Positions 1-7,974 of a stretch of 64,000 nucleotides of DNA are shown piece after piece. Made by a program: the position numbers and the translations under genes. Within the stretch, counting starts at the first letter, position 1. The number at the start of each line of letters is the position of its first letter. Source of the stretch: Rugamonas aquatica (GTDB lineage Bacteria > Pseudomonadota > Gammaproteobacteria > Burkholderiales > Burkholderiaceae_D); contig NZ_WHUG01000002.1 in the NCBI RefSeq assembly GCF_009380215.1, forward strand, positions 620,001 to 684,000, in the 5' to 3' direction. The notes under the pieces were generated by a model. The model saw only the letters and a program-made list of their open reading frames with translations. It was not told the DNA's origin and did no database searches.

Positions 1-78
1 AACTACTACTTCGGCGTCCAAGCCATCGACACGGAAGGCAACGCCAGCCCCGCCAGCTACCCGACGCCGCTGCGCTAA
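1..78 (+). CDS. C-terminal end of a secreted peptidase (probably M28 family), partial
   Basis: Only the last 25 codons are present, ending in TAA at 76-78. The peptide reads NYYFGVQAIDTEGNASP and then a short tail. This resembles the extreme C-terminus of M28 aminopeptidase-like proteins that end in a fibronectin-like strand (pattern YxFGVxAxDxxGNxS). The family call rests on this short motif alone; any secreted enzyme ending in an FN3-like domain could look the same. The gene continues to the left outside the window. Confidence 0.5.
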   Translation, partial: NYYFGVQAIDTEGNASPASYPTPLR

Positions 79-84
79 ACCCAT

Positions 85-172
85 CCGGGGTCAGGTCCCC
101 CATTTCTACACGGTCTCGGCTGTAGTCCTCGCTACAGCCGAGACCGTGTAGAAATGGGGGACCTGACCCCGG
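85..172. repeat. Perfect 41-bp inverted repeat with 6-nt loop (REP-like palindrome)
   Basis: Positions 85-125 and 132-172 are exact reverse complements around the loop TCCTCG. The outer edge carries GGGGTCAGGTCCCC and its mirror. It lies 6 bp after the stop of the upstream gene and ends directly before a TATAAT at 175-180. Intergenic palindromes with GGGGTCAGG ends are known in proteobacteria as REP-like elements mobilised by single-stranded-DNA transposases (RAYT/IS200-type). It could also terminate transcription of the upstream gene, though there is no T-tract. Confidence 0.85.
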
Positions 173-206
173 GTTATAATTGCGCTTCTTCAACGGGGGA
201 GCGCAC

Positions 207-1529
207 ATGACGCTGAGAATTTCCCGCATCCTGCATGCCGGCTATGTGTTCGAATGCGATGGAACGCGCATCGTGTTCGATCCGATTTTCGAGAACCCGT
301 TCAGCAGGAATTGCCACGCCTTCCCTGATGTGCGTTTCGACCTCGCGCAGATACGCGGGATGAAGCCGGATGCGGTGTTCATCTCGCACTTCCATGACGA
401 CCACTGCTCGATGGAGAGCCTGGATCTGCTCGATCGCGATACGCCGATTTACCTCTACTGCCTGTTCGATGAACTGTTCGCGATGATACGCGCGCTGGGC
501 TTCGTCAACGTGCGGCCGCTGAAGGTGGATGCGCCGGTGCAGGTCGGCGCCATCGAAGTCATTCCGCGCAAGGCGCTCGATTCCGACGTCGATTCGATGT
601 TCCACATCCGCGCCGCCGGACTGAATGTGCTGAACGTCGTCGATTCGTGGATGGACCCGGAAACGCTGGAGCAGCTCAAACCCTACGCGCCGTGGGATAT
701 GGTGCTGTGGCCTTTCCAGACCATGCGCGAGATCGATGTCATCGCGCCGTCGCGCGCGGAGGGCGGCACTCCGCTACTGCCGGAGGAATGGCCCGAACAG
801 CTGCAGGCGCTGGCGCCGCGCTATGTGGTACCGAGTTCCTGCCAGTTCGTGCAGGAGCCGTGGTCTTGGTACAACCACTCGCTGTTCCCGATCACCTATC
901 GCCAGTTCGCGCAGGAAGTCAGTGCGTGGTTGCCGGGCGCCGGCATTGTGCGCCTGAACCCGTCGGTGTCGGTGGAGCTGACGCCGCATGCGCTGACGCC
1001 ATCGGCGCCGCTGGCGTGGGTGCTACCGGTCGGCGAGCAGGATGTTGACTATGCATACGATGCCGCCATCACGCCGCCGCCGACATCGGAGATCGCCCGC
1101 CATCTCGCGCCGCTCAGCGCCGAGCAAACCTTGCTGGCGCTGGACTACTGCCGCAACGGCCTGCTCGAAAAATACCGCGACATGGAGCTGACACCGGACA
1201 GCTATTTCGAAACGCCCTGCGTCTGGCAGCTGTCGGTCTACGATCATGAGGGCGTGGCGCAGCAGTTCCGCTACCGCATACACGGCGACGACATCGCGCT
1301 CACCGGCGACCAGGAGGCGCCGACGTGGACGACCGAAATCCCCGTCGCCAAACTGTACGCCGGGCTGGCGATGGGTGAGTCGCTGACGTCGATGTACATG
1401 CGCATCAACGGCGCGCCGCCCGATGCCGACATCGTCGACGATCCGCTGATACGCTGCCTGTTCAACGACGCCTTCGGCGCCTACCAGTCGGCCCAACTGA
1501 AACGCATCAAGGAGCGCAACGCACAATGA
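207..1529 (+). CDS. Metallo-beta-lactamase-fold hydrolase
   Basis: A 440-residue protein with no signal peptide, expected in the cytoplasm. The metal site is the MBL signature H61-x-H63-D64-D65-H66 (SHFHDDH), preceded by a strand typical of the fold; D149 in NVVDSW is a likely further ligand. Residues 1-230 look like an UlaG/YtnP-type MBL domain, while about 200 residues at the C-terminus carry no motif I recognise. The ATG at 207 is preferred over an in-frame TTG at 180 because GGGGGAG lies just upstream of it. Its stop overlaps the start of the deacetylase gene (ATGA), so the two are translationally coupled. The substrate cannot be read from the sequence. Confidence 0.8.
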   Translation: MTLRISRILHAGYVFECDGTRIVFDPIFENPFSRNCHAFPDVRFDLAQIRGMKPDAVFISHFHDDHCSMESLDLLDRDTPIYLYCLFDELFAMIRALGFVNVRPLKVDAPVQVGAIEVIPRKALDSDVDSMFHIRAAGLNVLNVVDSWMDPETLEQLKPYAPWDMVLWPFQTMREIDVIAPSRAEGGTPLLPEEWPEQLQALAPRYVVPSSCQFVQEPWSWYNHSLFPITYRQFAQEVSAWLPGAGIVRLNPSVSVELTPHALTPSAPLAWVLPVGEQDVDYAYDAAITPPPTSEIARHLAPLSAEQTLLALDYCRNGLLEKYRDMELTPDSYFETPCVWQLSVYDHEGVAQQFRYRIHGDDIALTGDQEAPTWTTEIPVAKLYAGLAMGESLTSMYMRINGAPPDADIVDDPLIRCLFNDAFGAYQSAQLKRIKERNAQ

Positions 1530-2473
1530 CGTCATGGAGACCGGCTCTGCGCCGCGCAGTGATTCTCGCCACGATGGCCTACGCCCCGGCTGCGCACGCG
1601 CAGTCCGTGGCCTTCACCTTCGATGACGGCCCGCGGCTGGAGACGACGCCGCTGATGTCGCCGCAGCAGCGCAACCAGGCGCTGCTCGATGCGCTGGCCG
1701 CGCATCGTGTGCAGGCGGCCTTGTTCGTCACCTGCGGCTTCGGCGCGGACAAGCCGGAAGGCTATGCGCTGGCCAAGGCCTGGGGCCAGGCGGGCCATGC
1801 GCTCGGCAATCACACGATGACCCATCCCGACCTGAACGACGCCAAGCTCAGTCTCGCGCAGTATCGCCAGGAGGTGCAGGACTGCGACCGCATCACGGCC
1901 AGCCTACCGGGTTATCAGAAATGGTTCCGCTTCACTTATCTGCGTGAAGGGAACACGCCGGAAAAGCGCGACGGCATGCGCGCCTTCCTCAGGCAGAGCG
2001 GCTATCGCAACGGCTACGTCAGCCTCGATACCAGCGACTGGCGGCTGGATGAAAAACTGAACGAAGTCCTGCGCGCCGATCCCAAGGCGGACATCGCGCC
2101 GATCAAGCAGGCCTACCTTGCGCACTTGCGCCAGCGCGCCACGGCCTATCGCGATCTGTCGCGCAAGCTGGAGGGACGCGATATCCCGCAGGTCATGCTG
2201 ATGCACCATAACCTGATCAACGCGCTGTGGCTCAAGGACGCGATCCAGCAGTTCGTCGACATGGGCTGGACCATCACCACGCCGGCGCAGGCGTTTGCCG
2301 ATCCTGTCTACCAGTTGCAGCCGGAGCGACCGGCGCCAGGGCAAAGCCTGCTGCTGTCGATTGCGCGCACGCGCGGCATGGGCAAGTTCGAGGGCTGGGA
2401 GCGGCTGGTCGATGACGGCGACTTCGAGATCAATGCGTTGGCCGCGGGCGCCGGCGCTCGCCAGCAGGAATAG
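1526..2473 (+). CDS. Secreted polysaccharide deacetylase (NodB/CE4 family)
   Basis: A 315-residue protein with a signal peptide ending near AHA-Q (residues 1-26). The NodB homology domain shows motif 1 TFDDGP (D33, D34) and motif 2 H96-x3-H100 in GNHTMTHPD, which hold the catalytic base and the metal. It should remove acetyl groups from an amino sugar polymer or another acyl group in the periplasm. The C-terminal third (VMLMHHNLINALW onward) fits the end of the domain plus a tail. It overlaps the preceding MBL-fold gene by 4 bp, so both are probably one transcript. The polymer it acts on is not evident. Confidence 0.85.
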   Translation: MTSWRPALRRAVILATMAYAPAAHAQSVAFTFDDGPRLETTPLMSPQQRNQALLDALAAHRVQAALFVTCGFGADKPEGYALAKAWGQAGHALGNHTMTHPDLNDAKLSLAQYRQEVQDCDRITASLPGYQKWFRFTYLREGNTPEKRDGMRAFLRQSGYRNGYVSLDTSDWRLDEKLNEVLRADPKADIAPIKQAYLAHLRQRATAYRDLSRKLEGRDIPQVMLMHHNLINALWLKDAIQQFVDMGWTITTPAQAFADPVYQLQPERPAPGQSLLLSIARTRGMGKFEGWERLVDDGDFEINALAAGAGARQQE

Positions 2474-2592
2474 GTTTCGATAATCAAGCAATATCGCTTG
2501 GAAGCAATAGTGTTGCCTGCCGTTCCATGCCATGCGCCGGATTGATGCGCTTGGGTCTACAATGATTCGAGAACCGATCATTGGGGGCCTTC

Positions 2593-4326
2593 ATGAAAAG
2601 CAAATTCTCCATCAAGAATATTTTCATCGCGTTCTTTCTGGTCAGCCTCGCGCTGTCCAGTCTGACTTTGTGGGCGCTGGTCCGCATCTCGACCAAGGAG
2701 GCCGAGCTGAACCGTGCGAATGAAGCGCGCTACCACTCCTATCTGCTGGCCGACGAGTTGCGGCAAAGCTCGGACGACCTGACCCGGCTGGCCCGCACCT
2801 ACGTCGTCAGCGGCGACCCCAAGTACGAAAAAGAGTATCTGGACATCCTCGATATCCGCAACGGCAAGAAGTCGCGGCCGCAGCATTACGAGCGCATCTA
2901 CTGGGACTTCGTGGCGGCCGGCGTCGACAAGCCGACTCCCGACGGCGAAGCGATCGCGCTAAGCGAGCTGATGCGTCAAGCCGGCTTCACCGACGAGGAA
3001 TTCGGCAAGCTGAAAGAGGCGCAGGCCAATTCGGATGCGCTGGTCAAAACCGAGGTCATCGCCATGAACGCCGTCAAGGGGCTGTTCGACGATGGCAGCG
3101 GCAAGTTCACCAAGACCGGCCCGCCCGATCCCGAGATGGCGCGCAAGATCATGCATGACGAGCAGTATCACAAGAACAAAGCCAGGATCATGCAGCCGGT
3201 GAACGAATTCCTGGCGCTGCTGGACCAGCGCACCGGCGCGGCGGTGGCGCGCTCGGAGCACAGCACCAGCATGGCGTTCTGGACGGCGATCGCCTTGCTG
3301 GCGCTGCTGGTCGGCGTGTCGTTGGTGTGCCTGTTCGTGATTTACCGGCACATCAAACTCAGCTTCGACCACGCGATCGATACCGCGCGCAATATCGCCG
3401 ACGGCGACCTGAGCCACGACATCCGTGTCGAACGCGACGACGAGGTCGGCCACCTGATGGATGCGATGAACACCATCAACACCAACCTGACCGGCATGAT
3501 AGGCCGCATCCGCTCCAGCACCGACGAGATGATGGTGGCCACCGACGAGATCGCGCGCGGCAACGCCGACCTGTCGTCGCGCACCGAGGCGCAAGCCAGT
3601 TCGCTGGAGCAGACCGCCAGTTCGATGGAGCAGCTGACCGGCACCGTCGAGCAGAACGCCGCCAGCGCGCGCTCGGCCAATCAGTTCGCGGCCGAGGCCT
3701 CGACCGTGGCGGTGCAGGGCGGGGCGATGGTGGCGCAGGTGGTCGATACGATGGGTTCGATCAAGGCCAGTTCCAGCCGCATCGTCGACATCATCGGCGT
3801 GATCGATGGCATCGCTTTCCAGACCAATATCCTGGCGCTCAACGCCGCCGTGGAAGCGGCGCGCGCCGGCGAGCAGGGGCGCGGCTTTGCGGTGGTGGCG
3901 TCGGAGGTGCGCAACCTGGCGCAGCGCAGCGCGGCGGCGGCCAAGGAAATCAAGGAGCTGATCGGCGCTTCGGTGGAGACGGTCGATGCCGGCAGCAAGC
4001 TGGTGGACGACGCCGGCCGCACCATGACGCTGCTGGTGGCCTCGGTGCAAAAGGTGGCCGACATCATGGCGCAGATCACGGTTGCCAGCCAGGAGCAAAG
4101 CACGGGCATCGGCGAGGTCAATCGCGCGGTGACGCAGATGGATGACATCACGCAGCAGAACGCCGCGCTGGTGGAGCAGGCCGCCGCCGCGGCGGAAAGC
4201 CTGCAGGAGCAGGCGCAGGCGCTGGCGCAGTCCGTCAAGGTGTTCCACCTCAAGGGCGAGGCGGGGCATTCTTCGCAGCGGCGGCCGGCATTCGCGCCGG
4301 CGCCGCCGCGTAAGCTGCTTAGCTGA
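2593..4326 (+). CDS. Methyl-accepting chemotaxis protein
   Basis: A 577-residue transmembrane receptor. TM1 is near residues 9-29, followed by a periplasmic sensor of about 200 residues with no Cache or PAS motif I recognise. TM2 is near 227-252, then a HAMP domain (about 253-305) and a long MCP signalling helix pair whose conserved tip (GIAFQTNILALNAAVEAARA) lies near residue 405. It should pass ligand signals to CheA through CheW. There is no NWETF-type C-terminal tether; the protein ends in a Pro/Ala/Arg-rich tail. ATG at 2593 is preferred over TTG at 2581 because of GGGGG upstream. Its 3' end overlaps the convergent reductase gene by 8 bp. Confidence 0.95.
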   Translation: MKSKFSIKNIFIAFFLVSLALSSLTLWALVRISTKEAELNRANEARYHSYLLADELRQSSDDLTRLARTYVVSGDPKYEKEYLDILDIRNGKKSRPQHYERIYWDFVAAGVDKPTPDGEAIALSELMRQAGFTDEEFGKLKEAQANSDALVKTEVIAMNAVKGLFDDGSGKFTKTGPPDPEMARKIMHDEQYHKNKARIMQPVNEFLALLDQRTGAAVARSEHSTSMAFWTAIALLALLVGVSLVCLFVIYRHIKLSFDHAIDTARNIADGDLSHDIRVERDDEVGHLMDAMNTINTNLTGMIGRIRSSTDEMMVATDEIARGNADLSSRTEAQASSLEQTASSMEQLTGTVEQNAASARSANQFAAEASTVAVQGGAMVAQVVDTMGSIKASSSRIVDIIGVIDGIAFQTNILALNAAVEAARAGEQGRGFAVVASEVRNLAQRSAAAAKEIKELIGASVETVDAGSKLVDDAGRTMTLLVASVQKVADIMAQITVASQEQSTGIGEVNRAVTQMDDITQQNAALVEQAAAAAESLQEQAQALAQSVKVFHLKGEAGHSSQRRPAFAPAPPRKLLS

Positions 4327-6088
4327 ACACCTTGTCGGCAGGCAGGTTGGCCAGGAAGGCGTGGATCTGCGACACCACCGCCGCGCCTTCGCCGACCGCC
4401 GCCGCGACCCGTTTGGTCGAGCTGGCGCGCACGTCGCCGATGGCGAACACGCCCGGCACGCTGGTCTCCAGCGCGGCGCGCGATGGCAGGTCGCGCGGGT
4501 ACACGCCGTCGCGGAAGTTGGCCTTGCACTGCGACTTGGTGACGTCGAAACCGGTGCGGATAAAGCCGTTGGCGTCGACGTCCACGCCGCAGTCGCTCAG
4601 CCAGTCCGTGTTCGGATCGGCGCCGATGAACAGGAATACGCGGCAGACGTCGTAGTCGCATTCCTCGCCGCTCTTCATGCCGCGGATGCGCACCTGCTTC
4701 AAGCCGTCGTCATCGCCTTCCAGCGCGACGATCTCGGTCTGCGTGTGCAGTTCGATGTTGGGCGTGGCTTCGATGCGTTCGATCAGATAGCTCGACATGG
4801 TCGACGCCAGGCTGTCCTTGCGGATCAGCATATGCACCTTGGCCGCGTGGCCCGACAGGAACACCGCCGCCTGGCCGGCCGAGTTGCCGCCGCCGACCAG
4901 CACGATCTCTTCGGTCTTGCACAGTTTGGCCTCGATGGGCGAGGCCCAGTAGTACACGCCCTTGCCTTCGAACTGGCGCAGGTTGGCCAGCGATGGACGG
5001 CGGTAGCGCGCGCCGCACGACAGCACGACGGTGCGCGCCTTCAGCCGCTGCAGGCTGCCGCACATTTCCACTTGCAGCGGATAGGTGTCGCAGATCAGGC
5101 GGCCGGCCGGCGCGGGAATGGCCACTTCGACGCCGAACTTCTGCGCCTGCACGTAAGCGCGGCCCGCCAGCGCGCGGCCGGAGACGCCGGTGGGGAAGCC
5201 CAGGTAGTTCTCGATGCGCGCGCTGGCGGCGGCCTGGCCGCCGTAGGCGCGCGTTTCCAGCGCCAGCACCGACAAGCCTTCCGACGCGGCGTACACCGCC
5301 GTCGCCAGGCCGGCGGGGCCGGCGCCGACCACGATCACGTCCCAGATTTTTTCGCCGTCGATCTCGGGCAGCATGCCGAGGCAGCGGCCGATGTCGACCA
5401 CGGTCGGATTCTTTTTCACCACGCCGTCCGGGCAGACCACCAGCGGCAGTTCTTCCGGTTTCGGCTGGTAGTGCGCCATCAGGTCGGCGGCTTGCTGGTC
5501 CAGCTCGGGATCGAGCACGCTGTACGGATGGCCGTTGGCCGACAGGAAGCTTTGCAGCGTGTGGATGCGGCCGTGGCCGCGCGGGCCGACGATCACCGGG
5601 CCGCCGGAATTGGTTTCGATCAGGCCGACGCGGCGCAGGATCAGCGCGCGCACGATGCGCTCGCCCAGCTCGGCGTGCGCGACCAGCAGCGCGCGCAGCG
5701 ATTCGGACGGCACCACCAGCACTTCCACCGCGCCCACCGCCTTGCCGTTGCCCAGCGAAGGACGGCCCGACAGCTGCGCCACTTCGCCGCTGAATTGTCC
5801 CTGCGTGTGGGTGGTGATGTGGGAGGTGTTGCCCAGGCCGTCATAGCGGCTGACTTCTATGCCGCCCTGCAGCACCAGCATCAGGCCGAAGCTGGTCTTG
5901 CCGGCTTCGAAGATCATGTCGCCGTCCTGGAAATGACGCACGTGGCCGAAGCGGCGCATGTGCTTGATGTCGATCTCGCTCAGCACGGGGAACAGCTGGT
6001 GGTTGCGGTTCTCCAGACTGGTGTTGGGCAGCGGAGTCGGCTCGTCCGGCGTGTCTTCGGGGAGCAGTTCCATAGGGGTTGTAGCCAT
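4319..6088 (-). CDS. cNMP-binding domain / FAD-dependent thioredoxin-reductase-like fusion, lacking CxxC
   Basis: A 589-residue fusion. Residues about 35-150 form a Crp-type cyclic-nucleotide-binding domain (with FSGEVAQLSG in the phosphate-binding position). Residues about 165-240 resemble a thioredoxin/glutaredoxin-fold insert. The rest is a TrxB-like flavoprotein with FAD motif GAGPAG (255-260), NAD(P) motif GGGNSA (399-404) and the C-terminal FAIGDVR. Where thioredoxin reductases have their redox CxxC, the segment GVYYWASPIEAKLC (377-390) has no such pair, so dithiol transfer of the TrxB type is unlikely. ATG at 6088 (MATTPMELL) fits the domain start; an upstream extension has no support. 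Its electron acceptor is unknown. Confidence 0.85.
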   Translation of the reverse strand: MATTPMELLPEDTPDEPTPLPNTSLENRNHQLFPVLSEIDIKHMRRFGHVRHFQDGDMIFEAGKTSFGLMLVLQGGIEVSRYDGLGNTSHITTHTQGQFSGEVAQLSGRPSLGNGKAVGAVEVLVVPSESLRALLVAHAELGERIVRALILRRVGLIETNSGGPVIVGPRGHGRIHTLQSFLSANGHPYSVLDPELDQQAADLMAHYQPKPEELPLVVCPDGVVKKNPTVVDIGRCLGMLPEIDGEKIWDVIVVGAGPAGLATAVYAASEGLSVLALETRAYGGQAAASARIENYLGFPTGVSGRALAGRAYVQAQKFGVEVAIPAPAGRLICDTYPLQVEMCGSLQRLKARTVVLSCGARYRRPSLANLRQFEGKGVYYWASPIEAKLCKTEEIVLVGGGNSAGQAAVFLSGHAAKVHMLIRKDSLASTMSSYLIERIEATPNIELHTQTEIVALEGDDDGLKQVRIRGMKSGEECDYDVCRVFLFIGADPNTDWLSDCGVDVDANGFIRTGFDVTKSQCKANFRDGVYPRDLPSRAALETSVPGVFAIGDVRASSTKRVAAAVGEGAAVVSQIHAFLANLPADKVFS

Positions 6089-6243
6089 GACGATTCCGGA
6101 AAATGTAGGAGGGGATGGAAATGTTGCAAGTCTATCCCATGGCGGCGCGCAGTCCAAGCACTTCGCCCGGGCATCTCCCGTACGCGGGATCCCAACTCGG
6201 ATTAAAATGCATGTTTTGGCGAAATAACTGAAGATAGAACACG

Positions 6244-7146
6244 ATGGCTTACAAGACTCTGGAAGATACGATAGGCAACACGCCGCTGGTGCAGCTGACG
6301 CGCTTGCCCGGCGCCGAGGCGCTGGCCCGTAACAACGTCATACTCGGCAAGCTCGAAGGCAATAATCCGGCCGGTTCTGTCAAGGACCGCGCCGCCATGT
6401 CCATGCTCAAGCGCGCCGAGGAACGCGGCGACATCAAGCCGGGCGATACGCTGATCGAAGCCACCAGCGGCAACACCGGCATCGCGCTGGCGATGGCGGC
6501 CGCGCTGCGCGGCTACAAGATGCTGTTGCTGATGCCGGAGAACCTGAGTGTGGAGCGCCGCCAGAGCATGGCCGCCTACGGCGCGCAGATCATGCTCACG
6601 CCCAAGACCGGCGGCATGGAATACGCGCGCGACATGGCCGAGCAATTGCAGAAGGATGGCAAGGGCATCATCCTCGACCAGTTCGGCAACTTCGACAACG
6701 CCCGCGCGCACTACGAGGGCACGGGCCCGGAGATCTGGCGCGACACCGAAGGCCGCGTGACGCACTTCGTCAGCGCCATGGGCACCACCGGCACCATCAT
6801 GGGCGTGTCGCGGTATTTGAAGGAACAGAATCCGGGCGTGCAGATCATCGGCGCCGAGCCGGAAGAGGGTTCGTCGATACCCGGCATCCGCAAATGGCCG
6901 GAAGCGTATCTGCCGAAGATATACGAGCGCGCGCGGGTGGATCAGGTGGAGTCGGTGTCGCAGGCCGCGGCCGAACGCATGGCGCGCCGCATGGCTGCCG
7001 AGGAAGGCATCTTCTGTGGTATTTCGGCGGCGGGCGCCTGCGAGATCGCGCTGCGCATTGCGCAAACGGTGGAGAACGCAACCATCGTGTTCATCGTTTG
7101 CGATCGCGGCGACCGCTACTTATCGACCGGGGTATTCCCGGCGTAA
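6244..7146 (+). CDS. cysM: Cysteine synthase B (O-acetylserine sulfhydrylase)
   Basis: A 300-residue PLP enzyme that makes L-cysteine from O-acetylserine and sulfide or thiosulfate in the cytoplasm. The PLP lysine is K47 in NNPAGSVKDRA, and the phosphate-binding loop is TSGNTG (74-79). The length and the MSMLKRAEERG segment match CysM rather than the longer CysK or CBS enzymes. It appears to be a single-gene transcript, convergent with the HTH gene downstream; a GC-rich hairpin sits between the two stops. The family call is firm; CysM versus CysK rests on overall resemblance. Confidence 0.93.
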   Translation: MAYKTLEDTIGNTPLVQLTRLPGAEALARNNVILGKLEGNNPAGSVKDRAAMSMLKRAEERGDIKPGDTLIEATSGNTGIALAMAAALRGYKMLLLMPENLSVERRQSMAAYGAQIMLTPKTGGMEYARDMAEQLQKDGKGIILDQFGNFDNARAHYEGTGPEIWRDTEGRVTHFVSAMGTTGTIMGVSRYLKEQNPGVQIIGAEPEEGSSIPGIRKWPEAYLPKIYERARVDQVESVSQAAAERMARRMAAEEGIFCGISAAGACEIALRIAQTVENATIVFIVCDRGDRYLSTGVFPA

Positions 7147-7155
7147 GGTATTGCA

Positions 7156-7184
7156 TCCCTCGCCCCTGGGTAAGGGGGGAGGGA
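7156..7184. terminator. GC-rich hairpin between convergent genes
   Basis: TCCCTCGCCCC (7156-7166) pairs with GGGGGGAGGGA (7174-7184) around a 7-nt loop, with one mismatch. It lies between the cysM stop (7146) and the stop of the opposing HTH gene (7209). There is no T-run, so it is a candidate transcription barrier rather than a textbook intrinsic terminator. Confidence 0.5.
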
Positions 7185-7208
7185 GTCGCTGCAGGACGAC
7201 GGCTAGTA

Positions 7209-7544
7209 TCAGCCTTGGCCGCCTGGTTCGCCTTCTTTAGGCTTGAACTGCTTGTCGCTGATGCGGAACTTGTTGCGGCGATCGCCCATCAAGTAACGCA
7301 GGTCGCGGATGCTCAGGTCGCTTACTTCGTGCATGCGGATCAGCAGCGAAGCGCCAACCGGCAAGCGGTGGTGGCGGATTTTGCTGATGACCGGCGGTGC
7401 GACTTCCAACGCGCGCGACAGGGCTGCATCGTTTTTCAGACGCAGGTTCTCGATCAGGGTATCGAGCAGGCGGTTGGGATTGTATTGCAGCAGATCATCG
7501 CCATCCGCATCGTTGTTCATATCTATGCCGACTTGGTTTGTCAT
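7209..7544 (-). CDS. Small helix-turn-helix protein, conserved hypothetical
   Basis: A 111-residue protein. Residues about 25-75 (LLDTLIENLRLKNDAALSRAL, then EVAPPVISKIRHHRLPVGA) read like a Cro/C1-type helix-turn-helix with recognition helix APPVISKIRH. The C-terminal part (SIRDLRYLMGDRR) is basic and the tail is charged. I recognise this as a type seen in Oxalobacteraceae, but no function is known to me; DNA binding is inferred from the helix pattern. ATG at 7544 is chosen over an upstream TTG (7580) since AGGA lies upstream. It faces a long AT-rich intergenic region that probably holds its promoter. Confidence 0.7.
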   Translation of the reverse strand: MTNQVGIDMNNDADGDDLLQYNPNRLLDTLIENLRLKNDAALSRALEVAPPVISKIRHHRLPVGASLLIRMHEVSDLSIRDLRYLMGDRRNKFRISDKQFKPKEGEPGGQG

Positions 7545-7974
7545 GATTTCGTCTTTTCCTTCTGTAAAGTTGTCCTGCAAAGTACAACACTCGGAGCTCG
7601 CTTTGCTGCGTTAATGTTCATCCTTACCAAGGAACGAATTCACACACGGACGGGATTCCGGGATAACAAGTTTCATAATATATACACAATTGTACAACAA
7701 CATGCCATGTAATACTCATAAGCAATAAAAAAACCTCATTGCTCACGGGGTATTGTTGTCCGGTTGCAACATTGTGTGAGAATTATACACCCACTGATAT
7801 GCTAAGCTGCTTGTGCACACACTTAATGAACACACAAAGTTAATTTTAAGTTAATTTTGTTGTAGAACAGTTTATGTTTGCACCACAGATACCGCAAGTT
7901 TGTACAAATACTTGCCAAGTGTCAACTAAACAATACAGTCGGCAAGTCTGTGGAGCAAGGCACTTTACGCTTCC
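7545..7974. other. AT-rich intergenic region, 430 bp, no gene
   Basis: This stretch is clearly poorer in G+C than its surroundings and has no credible open frame. It holds short repeats: AGTTAATTTT occurs at about 7838 and again about 11 bp later, near CACACTTAATGAACACAC. A CAAT...ATTG inverted repeat surrounds a poly-A stretch at about 7723-7741. It lies upstream of the HTH gene and downstream of the mltB gene (which ends at 7975), so it may carry the HTH gene promoter plus regulatory sites. I cannot assign any specific element. Confidence 0.5.

Noticed and set aside
3327-4145. Long open frames overlapping the chemotaxis receptor on both strands
   Set aside because: They are Arg/Ala/Gly-rich shadow frames caused by the high GC content; the receptor frame has clear domains.
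4142-6205. A 687-codon frame opposite the cNMP/FAD reductase
   Set aside because: Its composition (His, Arg, Ala, Gln) is typical of an antisense frame; no motif or ribosome site is present, while the minus strand encodes recognisable domains.
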